A stretch of DNA of 64,000 nucleotides from Paenirhodobacter hankyongi (GCF_003664585.1 NZ_RCHI01000003.1:62001-126000), one strand, 5' to 3'; positions 18,198-31,015 are shown, counted from the stretch's first letter. A program made the numbers and translations. The notes: generated by a model not told the origin, from the sequence alone.

Positions 18198-19088
18198 ATG
18201 ACCGAGACCCCGCATCCCAGCCTGACCGACCGCCTGTCCGACACGGTGTTCCGTGGCCTGATGACACTTGCCCGCGCATTGCCCTACGAGCGGCGGGTGC
18301 CGATGATGGGCTGGGCGGTGGCGCATCTGGTGGCGCCGGTCGCGGGCTGGCGCCGGCGGATCCGCGCGAACCTCGCCCTGACCTGCCCCGAGCTGACGAC
18401 GGCCGAGGTCGAGCGGCTGGTGCGCGCCGTGCCCGACAATGTCGGCCGCTCGCTTGCCGAGATCTACTCCGGCGAGGAATTCCTTGCCCGGGTGCGCGAT
18501 CTGCCGCTTGAGGGGCCGGGTGCCGCAGCGCTGCAGGCGGCGCATGACGAGGGTCGGCCGGTGATCGTCGCGGCCGGGCATTTCGGCAATTACGACGCCT
18601 GGCGCGGCGCGCTGGCCGGGCGCGGCTATCGCATCGGCGCGATCTACCGGCCGATGGCGAATGCACTTTTCAACCGCCATTACGTGCGCGCGATCTCGGC
18701 GATCGCGACGCCGCTCTTCGCCCGCGACCACGACCTGAAGGCGATGCTGCGCTTCCTGCGCGCGGGCGGCATGGTGGCCTTCGGTTTCGACCAGTATTTC
18801 CGCCAGGGCGCGCCGCTGACCTTCTTCGGCCGGCCCGCCCCCACCCCGACCTCGGCGGCCGAGCTGGCGCTCAAGCTGAAGGCCGACCTGATCCCGATCT
18901 ATGCGATCCGCCAGCCCGACGGGCTGAGCTTCCGCATCCTGGTCGAGGCGCCGGTGCCGCACAGCGATGCCGAGACGATGACGCAGGCGCTGAACGATGC
19001 GCTCGAGCGGCAGGTGCGCGCGCATATGGAACAGTGGTTCTGGGTGCACCGGCGCTGGAAGAACCGCGGCCCGAAACCGCGCCCCTGA
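18198..19088 (+). CDS. LpxL/HtrB-family lysophospholipid acyltransferase
   Basis: A 296-residue membrane-associated acyltransferase of the lipid A biosynthesis family. It has an N-terminal hydrophobic/amphipathic region, the catalytic HxxxxD (HFGNYD, near residue 133), and downstream acceptor/substrate blocks [10 protein letters not shown] and [10 protein letters not shown]. It starts three bases after the transporter stop. It may add a secondary acyl chain to lipid A or act on another lysolipid such as ornithine lipid; sequence alone does not decide. Confidence 0.85.
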   Translation: MTETPHPSLTDRLSDTVFRGLMTLARALPYERRVPMMGWAVAHLVAPVAGWRRRIRANLALTCPELTTAEVERLVRAVPDNVGRSLAEIYSGEEFLARVRDLPLEGPGAAALQAAHDEGRPVIVAAGHFGNYDAWRGALAGRGYRIGAIYRPMANALFNRHYVRAISAIATPLFARDHDLKAMLRFLRAGGMVAFGFDQYFRQGAPLTFFGRPAPTPTSAAELALKLKADLIPIYAIRQPDGLSFRILVEAPVPHSDAETMTQALNDALERQVRAHMEQWFWVHRRWKNRGPKPRP

Positions 19089-19128
19089 GGCGCGGCGCGG
19101 CGATCGGCTTCAGCTCGGGACTGGGGGC

Positions 19129-20142
19129 TCAGTTCAGCCGCGCGGCCGCGAGGATCGGCCCCGGCAGCGGCGCCGACTTGCCCGGCGTCGCGCCCTGCAC
19201 GATCACCACCGCGGGCTCGTCGCCGTCGATCTTCGCGTTGAGCCGGGTCGGCGTGCGGCCGTCCCAATCGGCAACGGCGTGCCAGGCGGTGACGACATTG
19301 GCGTAATCGAGCACCATCCCCGCATTCTCGCCGCGCAGGATCTCGACCCGCGCCTGCGGCGCGAAGCGCACGATCTGCACCACGGCATTTTGCGGCAGCG
19401 GCGGATCGGCGCGCAGCTCGATCTGGTAATTGCCCTTCGAGCCCGAGACGCTCAGCGCCACGGCATCGGGGGTCTCGTATTCGCGCGCGATCATCTGCTC
19501 GAGCTCGGCCTCGCTCGGCGCAACCAGCGACTGTTCGCCCTCGATGATCATCTGCGGCGTGAAGATGGTGCGGCTGCGCGCGGCGCGGGCATAGGCCTTT
19601 TGCCGGGCGGTGAAGGCGGGCTGGGCGAAGGGATCCTCCCAGCCGAGATAATCCCAGTAGTCGACATGCAGCGACAGCGCGATCACGTCGGGACGGTCGG
19701 CGATCTTCGCCAGAAGCTCGTCCGCCGGCGGGCAGGCCGAACAGCCCTGCGAGGTGAAGAGCTCGACCACCACCGGGCCGCGCGAGGGCTCCGGCGTGAC
19801 GGTGCGCGCCATCAGCGACATGGCATCGGGGACCCGGGCCTTCTCGAGCGCGTTCTCGAGCGCCTCATTGAGGTTTTCGATCAGCGACGGTCCGGACAGC
19901 GTGCCCGGCGCGGGTGTGCCGCCCGTCGTGCCGCCTGCCCCGGTACCAGCCCCCGGGGTCGTGCCGGCATCGGCAAGGACGATCGGAGGCGGGCTGACCA
20001 TCGTGCCCGGCCCCGGTCCGGGGCCCGGACCATTGGCCGCACCCATGCCCTGCGCGAAAGCCTGGGTGCCGCAGACAGCGGCGCAGGTCAGTGCCAGCCA
20101 GCCTCCGGCGGCGGTGCCGATGATCGCGCGTGCCAGTGCCAT
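19129..20142 (-). CDS. Secreted DUF1223 thioredoxin-like protein
   Basis: A 337-residue exported protein. The N-terminal signal peptide ([15 protein letters not shown]) is followed by a low-complexity Gly-Pro/Gly-Thr region (residues about 32-85, including a GPGPGPGPG run). The DUF1223 domain then begins at [21 protein letters not shown], with a CxxC redox motif. The family has a thioredoxin-like fold and is common in alphaproteobacteria; substrate and partner are unknown. It is convergent with the acyltransferase and divergent from acnA. Confidence 0.85.
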   Translation of the reverse strand: MALARAIIGTAAGGWLALTCAAVCGTQAFAQGMGAANGPGPGPGPGTMVSPPPIVLADAGTTPGAGTGAGGTTGGTPAPGTLSGPSLIENLNEALENALEKARVPDAMSLMARTVTPEPSRGPVVVELFTSQGCSACPPADELLAKIADRPDVIALSLHVDYWDYLGWEDPFAQPAFTARQKAYARAARSRTIFTPQMIIEGEQSLVAPSEAELEQMIAREYETPDAVALSVSGSKGNYQIELRADPPLPQNAVVQIVRFAPQARVEILRGENAGMVLDYANVVTAWHAVADWDGRTPTRLNAKIDGDEPAVVIVQGATPGKSAPLPGPILAAARLN

Positions 20143-20297
20143 GGCGCCCCTTTCCCTTGCAGGTCTCTTCCTAAGCTGCGGACATGGCCTTTGCCAATCA
20201 AGGTTTTGCGATTTCCGCGGCGGCAGCGGCGCGACCGGGAAGCCACCCCCCGGCTGATAGCGCCAACGTCGGGGCCTGCCGCAAAATCAGTGTGCAA

Positions 20298-20306
20298 TGG
20301 TATACA
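20298..20306 (+). promoter_or_regulatory. Candidate extended -10 promoter of acnA
   Basis: TGGTATACA matches an extended -10 (TGn-TATACA); no convincing -35 lies at standard distance. It would give a 5' leader of about 95 bases before acnA. The embedded GTATAC is palindromic and could also be part of an operator. Confidence 0.4.
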
Positions 20307-20406
20307 AAAATCCCGCATCCCCCTTGATCGACTCCCCCCGTTGGGGCAGAACGGCCGCAGCGAAACCCTGATCTCAATCCGATCACTGCAAGGGAGGCCA
20401 GTCCCC

Positions 20407-23160
<2,754 letters not shown>

Positions 23161-23180
23161 TCTTCGGGTTCAGGAACCGG

Positions 23181-23209
23181 AAAGGCCCCGCAGTTGCGGG
23201 GCCTTTTTT
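23181..23209 (+). terminator. Strong rho-independent terminator of acnA
   Basis: AAAGGCCCCGCA (23181-23192) pairs with TGCGGGGCCTTT (23195-23206) across a two-base gap, followed by a T-run, 20 bases past the acnA stop. It is the best intrinsic terminator in the window. Confidence 0.9.
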
Positions 23210-23314
23210 CATTTCCGTCCGCCCGAAACCGCGATCTTATCCGTGCGTTAAGGGCTCGCCGCCACTCTGGCGGCACGCTTTGCCGTCCCATCGTCTGCCA
23301 CAGGTTCCCGTCCC

Positions 23315-23908
23315 ATGCCCCGCTCCCTGCCCCCGACCCTGCCCACCATCCTTGCCCTTGCGCTTGTCGCGGGCTGTGCCGCGCCGCCCGCCCCGGCGCC
23401 CGAGGTCGCGGCAGCCCCCGCCCTGCCCGGCAAGGTGGTCTGGACCGACGGCCACGACGATCTTGCCGTTGCCACGGCCGGAGCGGCGGCCTGTCCGACG
23501 ACCAGCGCCGCCGAGGTCAGCGCGGCGTTGGCCCGAACAAATGCCGTGCGCCGCGAGGCCGGTCTTGCCCCGCTCACCGCGAACCCGGTGCTGCAGCGCG
23601 TGGCGGAAAAACACGCCTGCGACATGGCCCGCCGCGGCCTGATGACCCATGCCGGCACCTCGACGACCGGGCCGCTCGCCCGCGCCAAGCAGGAAGGATA
23701 CCGGCCGCGGGTGATTTCCGAGAACATCGCCGCCGGCGCCCCGGGGCGGTTCACCCTGACGGGCACGCTCGAGCAATGGGCGCTTTCGCCCAAGCATCGG
23801 GCGAATATCACCATCGCGCAGATGCAGGACTTCGGCATCGGCCATGCCGTCGCCGCCGATGGCACTGCGACGTTCTGGACCGCCGTCTACGCGACGAAGG
23901 GGCACTGA
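23315..23908 (+). CDS. CAP-domain (SCP-like) lipoprotein
   Basis: A 197-residue protein with a lipoprotein signal (LALALVAGC, Cys21) and a CAP/SCP domain from about residue 68: ALARTNAVRREAGLAPL, VLQRVAEKHACDMARRG, MTHAGTS, SENIAAG and the QWALSPKHRANI segment. Bacterial CAP proteins are extracytoplasmic with poorly known functions. Two Cys in the mature domain could form a disulfide. A leader of more than 100 bases separates it from the acnA terminator. Confidence 0.85.
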   Translation: MPRSLPPTLPTILALALVAGCAAPPAPAPEVAAAPALPGKVVWTDGHDDLAVATAGAAACPTTSAAEVSAALARTNAVRREAGLAPLTANPVLQRVAEKHACDMARRGLMTHAGTSTTGPLARAKQEGYRPRVISENIAAGAPGRFTLTGTLEQWALSPKHRANITIAQMQDFGIGHAVAADGTATFWTAVYATKGH

Positions 23909-23974
23909 CGCGCTGCGCCCTTGCACAGCCCCTTCCCCCTCCCCATATCCTCCGCACATGTTAAGGAGGTTTAC

Positions 23975-24286
23975 ATGACCGACCGCGATCTCTGGATCGA
24001 ACAGCGCATCGCCAATGACCGCAAATCGGCGGCGGCGGCCTATCTGCTGTGGTTCTTCCTCGGCTTCTTCGGCGCGCACCGCCTCTATCTCGGCCGCTGG
24101 GTCTCGGGGCTGTTCATGCTGGCCCTCTTCGGCCTCGGCACGGTGCTGGCGCCGGTGCTGGTGGGCTATCTGCCGCTCGGCCTCGTCGGGCTGTGGTGGC
24201 TGCTCGATGCCTTCCTGATCCCGTCGATGATCGCCTCGGACACCGCCGAGATGCGCTGGCGGCTGCGCACCGGGCGCGAGGCCTGA
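23975..24286 (+). CDS. TM2 domain membrane protein
   Basis: A 103-residue protein with two membrane helices. The helix-turn-helix segment WFFLGFFGAHRLYLGRWVSGLF, followed by a second helix and DAFLIP, is the TM2 signature. The start is fixed by an ideal AAGGAGGT eight bases ahead of the ATG at 23975. Its function is unknown. It is convergent with mprF, with only seven bases between the stops. Confidence 0.85.
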   Translation: MTDRDLWIEQRIANDRKSAAAAYLLWFFLGFFGAHRLYLGRWVSGLFMLALFGLGTVLAPVLVGYLPLGLVGLWWLLDAFLIPSMIASDTAEMRWRLRTGREA

Positions 24287-24293
24287 CCCGCCC

Positions 24294-26894
24294 CTACTTG
24301 CCGATCAGCCCGCGCGGCCCGCCGGCGATCAAAAGCGCCACATCGGCCATCGCCATCATCGGCGACACGCCGACCGGCAGCGCGATATAGCGCGGCCGCC
24401 AGTCGGGCTGGAACTTCTGCTTGAAGGCGCGCAGCCCCTCGAAGTTGTAGAACGCCCCGCCGTGGCGGAACATCAGCGCGCCGAACCGGTGCCACAGCTG
24501 CGCCGTACGCCGGTCGGACAGCCCCGCGAGCGGCGCCATGCCAAGCGAGAATTCCTCGGCCCCCGCGACACGGTAATGCTCGATCAGCGCGAGGAAGAGG
24601 AACTCGATCATCCCCGAGGCCTCCTCGGGCAGATAGCGCATCAGATCGACCGCGACGCGCCGGCCGCTGCCCGGGGCAAGGATGCTGGCGAAGGCCAGAA
24701 CCTGCCCCTCGCGGCGCACCACGGCAATGGGCGTGCGGTCGAGCCATGCCGGGTCGAAGCGGCCGACGGAAAAGCCCTTCTCGCGCCCGACCTTGTCGCC
24801 GAGCCAGGCGTCCGAGACGGCGCGCAGCTCCTCGACCAGCGCGGGCGCATGGGGCGGAGCGAGCACCTCGACCGCCAGCCCCTCGCGCAGCCGCTTGTTA
24901 TAGGCCGCGCGCATGGTCTTGAACTTCGCGCCGGCAAGCGAGAACTCGGGCAGGCGCACGACAGCCTCTTCGCCGACCTTGTGCAGCGCCAGCCCCATCT
25001 CGATCATCAGCGGCAGGTGGCGTTCCGAGATCTCGTAGAACACCGGGCGGCAATTCGCCTTCTGCGCCTCCTCGACGAAATCCCAGCCCAGCGTCGGGAT
25101 CGCGTCGATCGCCCCCACCGGGTCGCCATAGGCGATCCAGTCGGCGCGGCGCCGGCCATACATGATGAAGGCGCGCCCGTCGGCGGAGAAGCGCAGCTCC
25201 TTGTCACCGGTGAGCGCCAGGCAGGCCTGTGGGTCGTCCTGCGCGCTCACGATCCGCGCGGCATGATCGACCACGCTTTCGCAGGGCTCGGCGCGCGGCC
25301 GGCGCACCGGCTGCAGCGCGAGGAAGATGGTGTAGAAGAACAGCACCGCGGAGGCCGCGAGCCCCGCCCGCAGCGAGCGCGGGGTGTTGGCCGAGCGTGC
25401 GAAATCGGTCCACAGATCCAGCGAATAGGGCGTCGCGGCGTGGACGAAGAAGAAGAAGGTGCCGGCCGCCAGGATCACCGCGGCGACCAGCGCGAACCAG
25501 GACGGGCCCAGCACCCCCTCGGTGATCTTCGCGCGGCGGTAGAACTCGTGCCGGAAGGGCAGCAGGACGATGCCGCCAAGCGCCAGAAGCGCCGCGCTCT
25601 CATAGTCGAAATCGTTCAGGAGCGAGGCGACGGCGCCGCCCGCGATCGCCGCAAGCGTCAGCCAGAACGCGCCCGAGACGCGCCGGATCAGCCCGTGCGA
25701 CAGGATCAGCAGCACGATCCCCATCACCGAGGAGGTGAGCGTGCCGCCCTCGAGCAGGATCGCGCCGACCAGGTCGTTGTCATCGACCGCCGAGGCCCGC
25801 ACCGAGGGGCTGAGCGCCACGGCCAGCATGTAGGCGCCAAGCCCGAAGGCCCAGGCCCCGACGAGCCAGGGCACGATGCCGGCAAGCGCGTTGAAGGCCG
25901 GCCGCATCGGCTCGGAGATCTCGCCGAAGACCCGCACCGCCCACCCGCCGGCAAGCCGCGCCTCGTTCAGCGAGACGATGACGAAGGCGATGGCGAAGGG
26001 CAGCAGATAGTAGATGATGCGGAACAGCAGCAGCGCCGCGGCGACGTCGCCCGCCGCCGTGCCCGCGGGCATCGCCGCCATCACCACGGTCTCGAACACG
26101 CCCACCCCGCCCGGCACGTGGCTCATCACGCCGACCATCGTCGCCGTCGCATAGATCGCGAGGAAGGTGACGAAGTCGGGCGCGCCTTGCGGCAGCAGGA
26201 TGTAGAGGGTGAGCGAGGCCATCGTCGAGTCGAAGAGCGCGACGACCATCTGGCCGGTCAGGATTCGCGGGCTCGGCATGGCGAGCTCGAAGCGGCGGAT
26301 GCGCAGCGTGCGCCCGGAGAAGGACAGCGCATACAGCAGCCCGAGCGTGCCGCCGCCGCCCAGAAGCGCAAGAGTGCGGATCGCGGTTTCGGAGAGCGGC
26401 AGAAGCCCGGTCAGCGCGGCGGGGTGCAGTGCCAGCGCGAAGACGCCCACGAGGCTCAGCCCGGTCCCCATCGCGATCGCGATATAAGAGGCCAGCGCCG
26501 CCACCTCGAAGGCATTCAGCCCGAAGGCGGAATAGATCCGGTAGCGGACCGCGCCCCCCGACAGCACCGAGATGCCGATGGTGTTGCCGAAGGCATAGCC
26601 GAGGAAACCGCCGAGGGCGACCACCCGCAGGGGCAGCTTCTTCTCGAGGTATTTCAGCGCCCAGAAGTCATAGCCGATCAGCGCGCAATAGCCGAGCGTC
26701 GTCGCGCCAAGCGCCACCGCCAGCACATGCAGCGGCATCGAGCGCATCTGCGCGATGATGTCGGCGGCATGGATCGGCTGCAGCAGGTGGTGCAGCGCCC
26801 AGATGCCAAGCGCGAAAAGACCGAGCCCCACCAGCACCGGCCCCAGATGGCGCAGCCGTGCCCGCCGCGCGGATGCCGTCACCGGCTCCGTCAT
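24294..26894 (-). CDS. mprF: MprF-type phosphatidylglycerol lysyltransferase/flippase
   Basis: An 866-residue integral membrane protein. The first about 520 residues hold 13-14 hydrophobic segments (flippase and linker region, including HVPGGVGVFE); the C-terminal about 300 residues are a GNAT-like aminoacyl-PG synthase domain with FIMYGRRRADWIAYGDPVG and SLGMAPLAG. Such enzymes transfer Lys (or another residue) from tRNA to phosphatidylglycerol and flip the product, lowering envelope charge and raising resistance to cationic peptides. The ATG at 26894 matches the family start. The amino acid used cannot be told. Confidence 0.92.
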   Translation of the reverse strand: MTEPVTASARRARLRHLGPVLVGLGLFALGIWALHHLLQPIHAADIIAQMRSMPLHVLAVALGATTLGYCALIGYDFWALKYLEKKLPLRVVALGGFLGYAFGNTIGISVLSGGAVRYRIYSAFGLNAFEVAALASYIAIAMGTGLSLVGVFALALHPAALTGLLPLSETAIRTLALLGGGGTLGLLYALSFSGRTLRIRRFELAMPSPRILTGQMVVALFDSTMASLTLYILLPQGAPDFVTFLAIYATATMVGVMSHVPGGVGVFETVVMAAMPAGTAAGDVAAALLLFRIIYYLLPFAIAFVIVSLNEARLAGGWAVRVFGEISEPMRPAFNALAGIVPWLVGAWAFGLGAYMLAVALSPSVRASAVDDNDLVGAILLEGGTLTSSVMGIVLLILSHGLIRRVSGAFWLTLAAIAGGAVASLLNDFDYESAALLALGGIVLLPFRHEFYRRAKITEGVLGPSWFALVAAVILAAGTFFFFVHAATPYSLDLWTDFARSANTPRSLRAGLAASAVLFFYTIFLALQPVRRPRAEPCESVVDHAARIVSAQDDPQACLALTGDKELRFSADGRAFIMYGRRRADWIAYGDPVGAIDAIPTLGWDFVEEAQKANCRPVFYEISERHLPLMIEMGLALHKVGEEAVVRLPEFSLAGAKFKTMRAAYNKRLREGLAVEVLAPPHAPALVEELRAVSDAWLGDKVGREKGFSVGRFDPAWLDRTPIAVVRREGQVLAFASILAPGSGRRVAVDLMRYLPEEASGMIEFLFLALIEHYRVAGAEEFSLGMAPLAGLSDRRTAQLWHRFGALMFRHGGAFYNFEGLRAFKQKFQPDWRPRYIALPVGVSPMMAMADVALLIAGGPRGLIGK

Positions 26895-27005
26895 CTCGGC
26901 CCCTCGGTCATGCAATCCCCCCGGTCGTCTTCCTGCCCCCTGAGTTGCAGGAATTGCCGCGCAAGACAAGAGCAGACGGGCAGACAGGGCGTCACGTCGC
27001 GCCTC

Positions 27006-27791
27006 TCAGGCCGCCTCGCGGATCGGGAACTCGGCCAGAAGTGCGGCCTGTTCGGGGCTGAGGGCCGCGGGCTCGACCACATAGGTGTGGATCGAGAAGG
27101 CGACGTAGCGGGTTTCGGGCAGGCGCACGAGGCCCTGACGCTCGACCCGGATGAAGGGCAGATCGCCCTCCGGGGCGCGGCCCTGCGCCTCGCGGCGCGG
27201 ATTGTGCAGGGCCGCGTTCGAGTGATGCGCGGTGCCGCGCATCAGCACCCGGCCCGGCTGCACGCCGTCCATCAGCCGCTGCACCCGCGCGCCGACATCC
27301 TCGGTGTATTTCGCGACAGGGCGGTGAATGCCCATCATCGGCCGGCCGTATTTCTCGGCCAGCGTCCAGCCCGCCGGAAAGCACAGCACCGCACCGGCAA
27401 GTACATGCCCGTCGGGCCCCTCGCGCATCAGGCACAGATCCTCCTGCACCAGCCGGCCGAGGGTGGCAAGCGGCGCCGCGGGATCGAGTGCCACCTCGAC
27501 GCCATCGGGCCGGCGCAGCCCGCCCGCGACCGGCACGAAGCCAAGCGCCGGCAGCAGACCAAGCACCAGGTCGTAAAGCTCGCGCGCCGCCGCCTGCGCC
27601 TCGGGGGCGAGCGCCAGCACCGCCTCGGGGCATGCGGCGATCAGCCGCTCGCGCTCGGCCATCTGCGCGCCATAGGCGTCATCGACCTCGAGCCACTCGG
27701 CGAGGGTGATCGGCACGATCCCGGGCAGGCGGCGGGTGCGCGCGTCGGCCCAGGGGGCGAAAGGAAGTCGGGTCTGTCGGATCTCGCTCAT
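27006..27791 (-). CDS. Heme-dependent oxidative N-demethylase family protein (DUF3445)
   Basis: A 261-residue soluble protein. The C-terminal half (ALVQEDLCLMREGPDGHVL-like segment, then CFPAGWTLAEKYGRPMMGIH and YEDV-like region) is the DUF3445 signature; members include the alpha subunit of dimethylamine monooxygenase-type heme demethylases. IHRPV and RQGLVRLPET blocks are present. The substrate here is unknown; no ferredoxin reductase partner is in the neighbourhood. It is upstream of mprF on the same strand with a 111-base gap, so shared transcription is uncertain. Confidence 0.8.
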   Translation of the reverse strand: MSEIRQTRLPFAPWADARTRRLPGIVPITLAEWLEVDDAYGAQMAERERLIAACPEAVLALAPEAQAAARELYDLVLGLLPALGFVPVAGGLRRPDGVEVALDPAAPLATLGRLVQEDLCLMREGPDGHVLAGAVLCFPAGWTLAEKYGRPMMGIHRPVAKYTEDVGARVQRLMDGVQPGRVLMRGTAHHSNAALHNPRREAQGRAPEGDLPFIRVERQGLVRLPETRYVAFSIHTYVVEPAALSPEQAALLAEFPIREAA

Positions 27792-27875
27792 GGCGGCAGA
27801 TGAGCGCCGAATCCGCGCCCGCGCAAGGGGGAGATGTCGAAAGAGAGCTTTCCGTCCCTTCGGCGCATCCGCGCC

Positions 27876-28283
27876 TCACCCCCGCCGGTAGAGCGAGCGC
27901 ATCGTGTAATCCTTGCGCGGCCCGGTCACCCGCCATTCAGCGTGCCATTCCGGCCAGGGGACGAAATCGTAGCGCACGCGGTAGTCATCGGGGTCGCACC
28001 AGTGCTGCGCCGCCGGTGCGGAGGGATCGAAACGGTGGAAGGGCCTGCCATCGGGGAAGAGCACGATGATCTCCGCCCCCTCTTCGCGCCACAGATATGC
28101 GCGCTCGGCCCGCATCGGCGCCGCGCCCGGAAGGGTCAGCGTGCCCGCCTCGTGATAGGCAAGCCCCACCCCGTCCGCAGTGAACCGCGCCCGCCCCTCG
28201 AAGCGCGCCGGCCGCGCGCCCATCTGCTCGATCTCGCGCGCGATCGTCCAGTCCCCTGCAAAATCGCTCAGCCGCAGCCGCAT
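27876..28283 (-). CDS. DUF6314-like protein
   Basis: A 135-residue soluble protein, with LSDFAGDWTIAREIE at the N-terminus and a C-terminal DDYRVRYDFVPWPEWHAEW block, resembling the DUF6314 family. It is rich in Trp and Arg and probably forms a beta-barrel, lipocalin-like fold. The start at 28283 aligns with the family-like beginning; an upstream in-frame extension is Arg/Cys-rich and runs toward purB. Its function is unknown. It is divergent from purB. Confidence 0.65.
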   Translation of the reverse strand: MRLRLSDFAGDWTIAREIEQMGARPARFEGRARFTADGVGLAYHEAGTLTLPGAAPMRAERAYLWREEGAEIIVLFPDGRPFHRFDPSAPAAQHWCDPDDYRVRYDFVPWPEWHAEWRVTGPRKDYTMRSLYRRG

Positions 28284-28360
28284 TGCCGTCCCTTTGCCTT
28301 GCCCGAAGGTGCCGCGCAGTCTAGAAGCCCGGCAACGCTGCCACAACCGAGAGGCCCGCC

Positions 28361-29668
28361 ATGATCCCGCGTTATTCCCGCAAAGAGATGGTCGACATCT
28401 GGGAGCCCGCCACCAAGTTCAAGATCTGGTACGAGATCGAGGCGCATGCCTGCGACGCCCAGGCCGAGCTTGGCGTGATCCCGAAGGAAAGCGCCGCCGC
28501 CGTCTGGAAGGCGAAGGATGTCGAGTTCGACGTCGCCCGCATCGACGAGATCGAAGCCGTCACCAAGCATGACGTGATCGCCTTCCTGACCCATCTGGCC
28601 GAGCATATCGGCTCGACCGAGGCGCGCTTCGTGCATCAGGGGATGACTTCCTCGGACGTGCTCGACACCACGCTGAACGTGCAGCTGACGCGGGCCGCCG
28701 ACATCCTCCTGAAGGACATGGACCGCGTCCTGGCCGCGCTGAAGAAGCGCGCCTTCGAGCACAAGGACACCGTCCGCATCGGGCGGAGCCACGGCATCCA
28801 CGCCGAGCCGACCACGATGGGCCTGACCTTCGCGCGCTTCTACGCCGAGATGGACCGCAACAAGGCTCGTCTGGCGGCCGCCCGCGCGGAAGTGGCCACC
28901 GGCGCGATCTCGGGCGCGGTCGGCACCTTCGCCAACATCGACCCGCGCGTCGAGGAACACGTGTGCAAGATGATGGGCCTGCGCCCCGAGCCGATCTCGA
29001 CCCAGGTGATCCCGCGTGACCGCCACGCGATGTTCTTCGCCACGCTCGGCGTGATTGCCTCCTCGATCGAGAACGTCGCGATCGAGATCCGCCACATGCA
29101 GCGCACCGAGGTGCTCGAGGCCGAGGAATTCTTCTCGAAGGGGCAGAAGGGCTCGTCGGCGATGCCGCACAAGCGCAACCCGGTGCTGAGCGAGAACCTC
29201 ACCGGCCTGTCCCGCCTTGTGCGCATGGCGGTGGTGCCGGCGATGGAGAACGTGGCGCTGTGGCACGAGCGCGACATCTCGCACAGCTCGGTCGAGCGCG
29301 GCATCGGCCCCGACACCACGGTGACCCTCGACTTCGCGCTGAACCGGCTCGCGGGTCTGATCGAGAACCTCGTGATCTATCCCGAGAACATGCTGAAGAA
29401 CCTGCACAAGTTCAAAGGTCTGGTGATGTCGCAGCGGGTGCTTCTGGCGCTGACCCAGGCCGGTGTCAGCCGCGAGGACGCCTATCGTCTGGTGCAGCGC
29501 AACGCGATGAAGGTCTGGGAGCACGGCGCCGACTTCAAGACCGAGCTGCTCGCCGACCCCGAGGTGACCGCGGCGCTGAGCCCGGCCGAGATCGAGGAGA
29601 AATTCGACCTCGGCTATCACACCAAGCACGTCGACACGATCTTCGCCCGCGTCTTCGGCGAGGCCTGA
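28361..29668 (+). CDS. purB: Adenylosuccinate lyase
   Basis: Acts twice in purine synthesis, splitting SAICAR and adenylosuccinate to release fumarate. The 435-residue protein has the fumarase/aspartase superfamily signature [11 protein letters not shown] and the catalytic-loop regions TSSDVLDT and [11 protein letters not shown]. The ATG at 28361 gives the family N-terminus [10 protein letters not shown]. It is followed by a GC hairpin and then fliG. Confidence 0.96.
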   Translation: MIPRYSRKEMVDIWEPATKFKIWYEIEAHACDAQAELGVIPKESAAAVWKAKDVEFDVARIDEIEAVTKHDVIAFLTHLAEHIGSTEARFVHQGMTSSDVLDTTLNVQLTRAADILLKDMDRVLAALKKRAFEHKDTVRIGRSHGIHAEPTTMGLTFARFYAEMDRNKARLAAARAEVATGAISGAVGTFANIDPRVEEHVCKMMGLRPEPISTQVIPRDRHAMFFATLGVIASSIENVAIEIRHMQRTEVLEAEEFFSKGQKGSSAMPHKRNPVLSENLTGLSRLVRMAVVPAMENVALWHERDISHSSVERGIGPDTTVTLDFALNRLAGLIENLVIYPENMLKNLHKFKGLVMSQRVLLALTQAGVSREDAYRLVQRNAMKVWEHGADFKTELLADPEVTAALSPAEIEEKFDLGYHTKHVDTIFARVFGEA

Positions 29669-29676
29669 TCCGACCT

Positions 29677-29702
29677 GCCGCCGCACCTTCGGGAGCGGCG
29701 GC
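29677..29702 (+). terminator. GC-rich hairpin after purB
   Basis: GCCGCCGC (29677-29684) and GCGGCGGC (29695-29702) form a perfect eight-base-pair stem with a ten-base loop, nine bases past the purB stop. No U-run follows, so termination may be weak or Rho-assisted. Its last base overlaps the CtrA-type box. Confidence 0.45.
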
Positions 29703-29717
29703 TAACCCGCCCTTAAC
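29702..29717 (+). promoter_or_regulatory. CtrA-type box upstream of fliG
   Basis: CTAA (29702-29705), seven bases, then TTAAC (29713-29717) matches the CtrA consensus TTAA-N7-TTAAC with one mismatch. It lies 49 bases upstream of the fliG start. CtrA controls motility genes in Rhodobacteraceae, which fits the downstream gene. Confidence 0.55.
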
Positions 29718-29765
29718 CCTCCCGTGGCAGGCTGCGCCGCAGTGCAACCCGCAACGGAGGCGGAC

Positions 29766-30839
29766 GTGGAACTTGCCCGGATCACCCCCGGCTCCCAGGC
29801 CGGGGCGAAGCCCGTCACGGCGACACCCGTGATCACGCTCTCGCCGCAGCAGAAGGCGGCGATCATCGTCCGGCTGCTGTCGTCCGAAGGGATGCGCCTG
29901 CCGCTTGCCGAGCTGAGCGAGGATCAGCAGACCGAGCTGACGGCGCAGATCGGCGCGATGAAGCTCGTCGATCGCGACACGCTGCATGCGGTGGTGGCGG
30001 AATTCTGCGAGGCGCTGGAGGCGGTGGGGCTGACCTTCCCGAGCGGGCTCGACGGCGCGCTCAGCCTGCTCGACGGACAGCTTTCCTCGGCCGCGACCAG
30101 CCGGTTGCGACGCCTGGCACTGGCCACGGCGGACACCGACCCCTGGGAACGGATCACCGGCCTGTCGACCGCGGTCCTGCTGCAGGTGATGACCGAGGAA
30201 AGCGTCGAGGTGGCGGCGGTGCTGCTCTCGAAACTGTCGGTGCCGAAGGCCGCCGATCTGCTCGGTCAGTTGCCGGGCGACCGGGCGCGGCGCATCGCCT
30301 ATGCGGTGTCGCGCACCGGCAATGTCGCCCCCGAGACGGTGCAGCGCATCGGCATCGCCCTGGCCCAGCAACTCGACTCGCTGCCCGCGCGCGCCTTCGA
30401 CACCGGCCCGGTCGAACGCGTCGGCGCGATCCTGAACCAGTCCCCCTCGGCCACGCGCGAGGATGTGCTGATCGGCCTCGAGGAGGAGGATCAGGATTTC
30501 GCCGAGAAGGTGCGCAAGGCGATCTTCACCTTCACCAACATCCCGAAGCGGATCGACACCCGCGACGTGCCGCGCATCCTGCGCAACGTCGACCAGCAAA
30601 AGCTGATCGTCGCGCTCGCTGGCGCCACCGGCGAGGACGTGAAGGCGGCCGAGTTCATCCTTGCCAACATGTCGCAGCGCATGGCGGCCTCGCTGCGCGA
30701 GGAGATGGGCACTCTTGGCAAGCTGCGCGCGAAGGATGTCGAGGAGGCGATGGCCGCGGTGGTCACCGCGATCCGCGAGATGGAGGCGGCGGGCGAGCTG
30801 ACGCTGCTGGCCGAGGAGGAGGACGAGACGCAGGGCTGA
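29766..30839 (+). CDS. fliG: Flagellar motor switch protein FliG (isolated gene)
   Basis: A 357-residue protein with FliG middle and C-terminal domains. LLQVMTEESVEVAAVLLSKL aligns with the ARM-repeat EHPQ region (the EHPQ itself is not kept), and the C-terminal KVRKAIFTFTNIPKRIDTRDV...RVLR-like part with GKLRAKDVEEAMAAVV matches the torque-helix domain. The GTG at 29766 has GGAGG six bases upstream; a longer in-frame start at 29724 would cover the promoter region. No other flagellar gene is near. It could be the sole motor FliG or a divergent paralogue. Confidence 0.8.
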   Translation: MELARITPGSQAGAKPVTATPVITLSPQQKAAIIVRLLSSEGMRLPLAELSEDQQTELTAQIGAMKLVDRDTLHAVVAEFCEALEAVGLTFPSGLDGALSLLDGQLSSAATSRLRRLALATADTDPWERITGLSTAVLLQVMTEESVEVAAVLLSKLSVPKAADLLGQLPGDRARRIAYAVSRTGNVAPETVQRIGIALAQQLDSLPARAFDTGPVERVGAILNQSPSATREDVLIGLEEEDQDFAEKVRKAIFTFTNIPKRIDTRDVPRILRNVDQQKLIVALAGATGEDVKAAEFILANMSQRMAASLREEMGTLGKLRAKDVEEAMAAVVTAIREMEAAGELTLLAEEEDETQG

Positions 30840-31015
30840 GCCGCGACTCACCCACCGGCGCCGCACCATCCGCGCGCCCTGGCCCGGCCCCTGCCGGCGC
30901 CGGGCGGTTTGGCCTGCAGGCGGCCTTCCGCCGGTTTCGACGGCTTCGCCGCTACCGTTACCGCAACCACATCATGTTTCCGCTATCATGCTGAAACGAC
31001 GGGTTTTCCGGCCTT

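Noticed and set aside
18997-20406. Long in-frame opening before acnA
   Set aside because: It is antisense to the DUF1223 gene, Arg/Gly-rich and unlike aconitase; the ATG at 20407 has a good ribosome binding site and the family N-terminus.
24462-27803. A 1113-codon plus-strand opening opposite mprF
   Set aside because: Highly charged, no recognisable domain; mprF on the other strand is intact.
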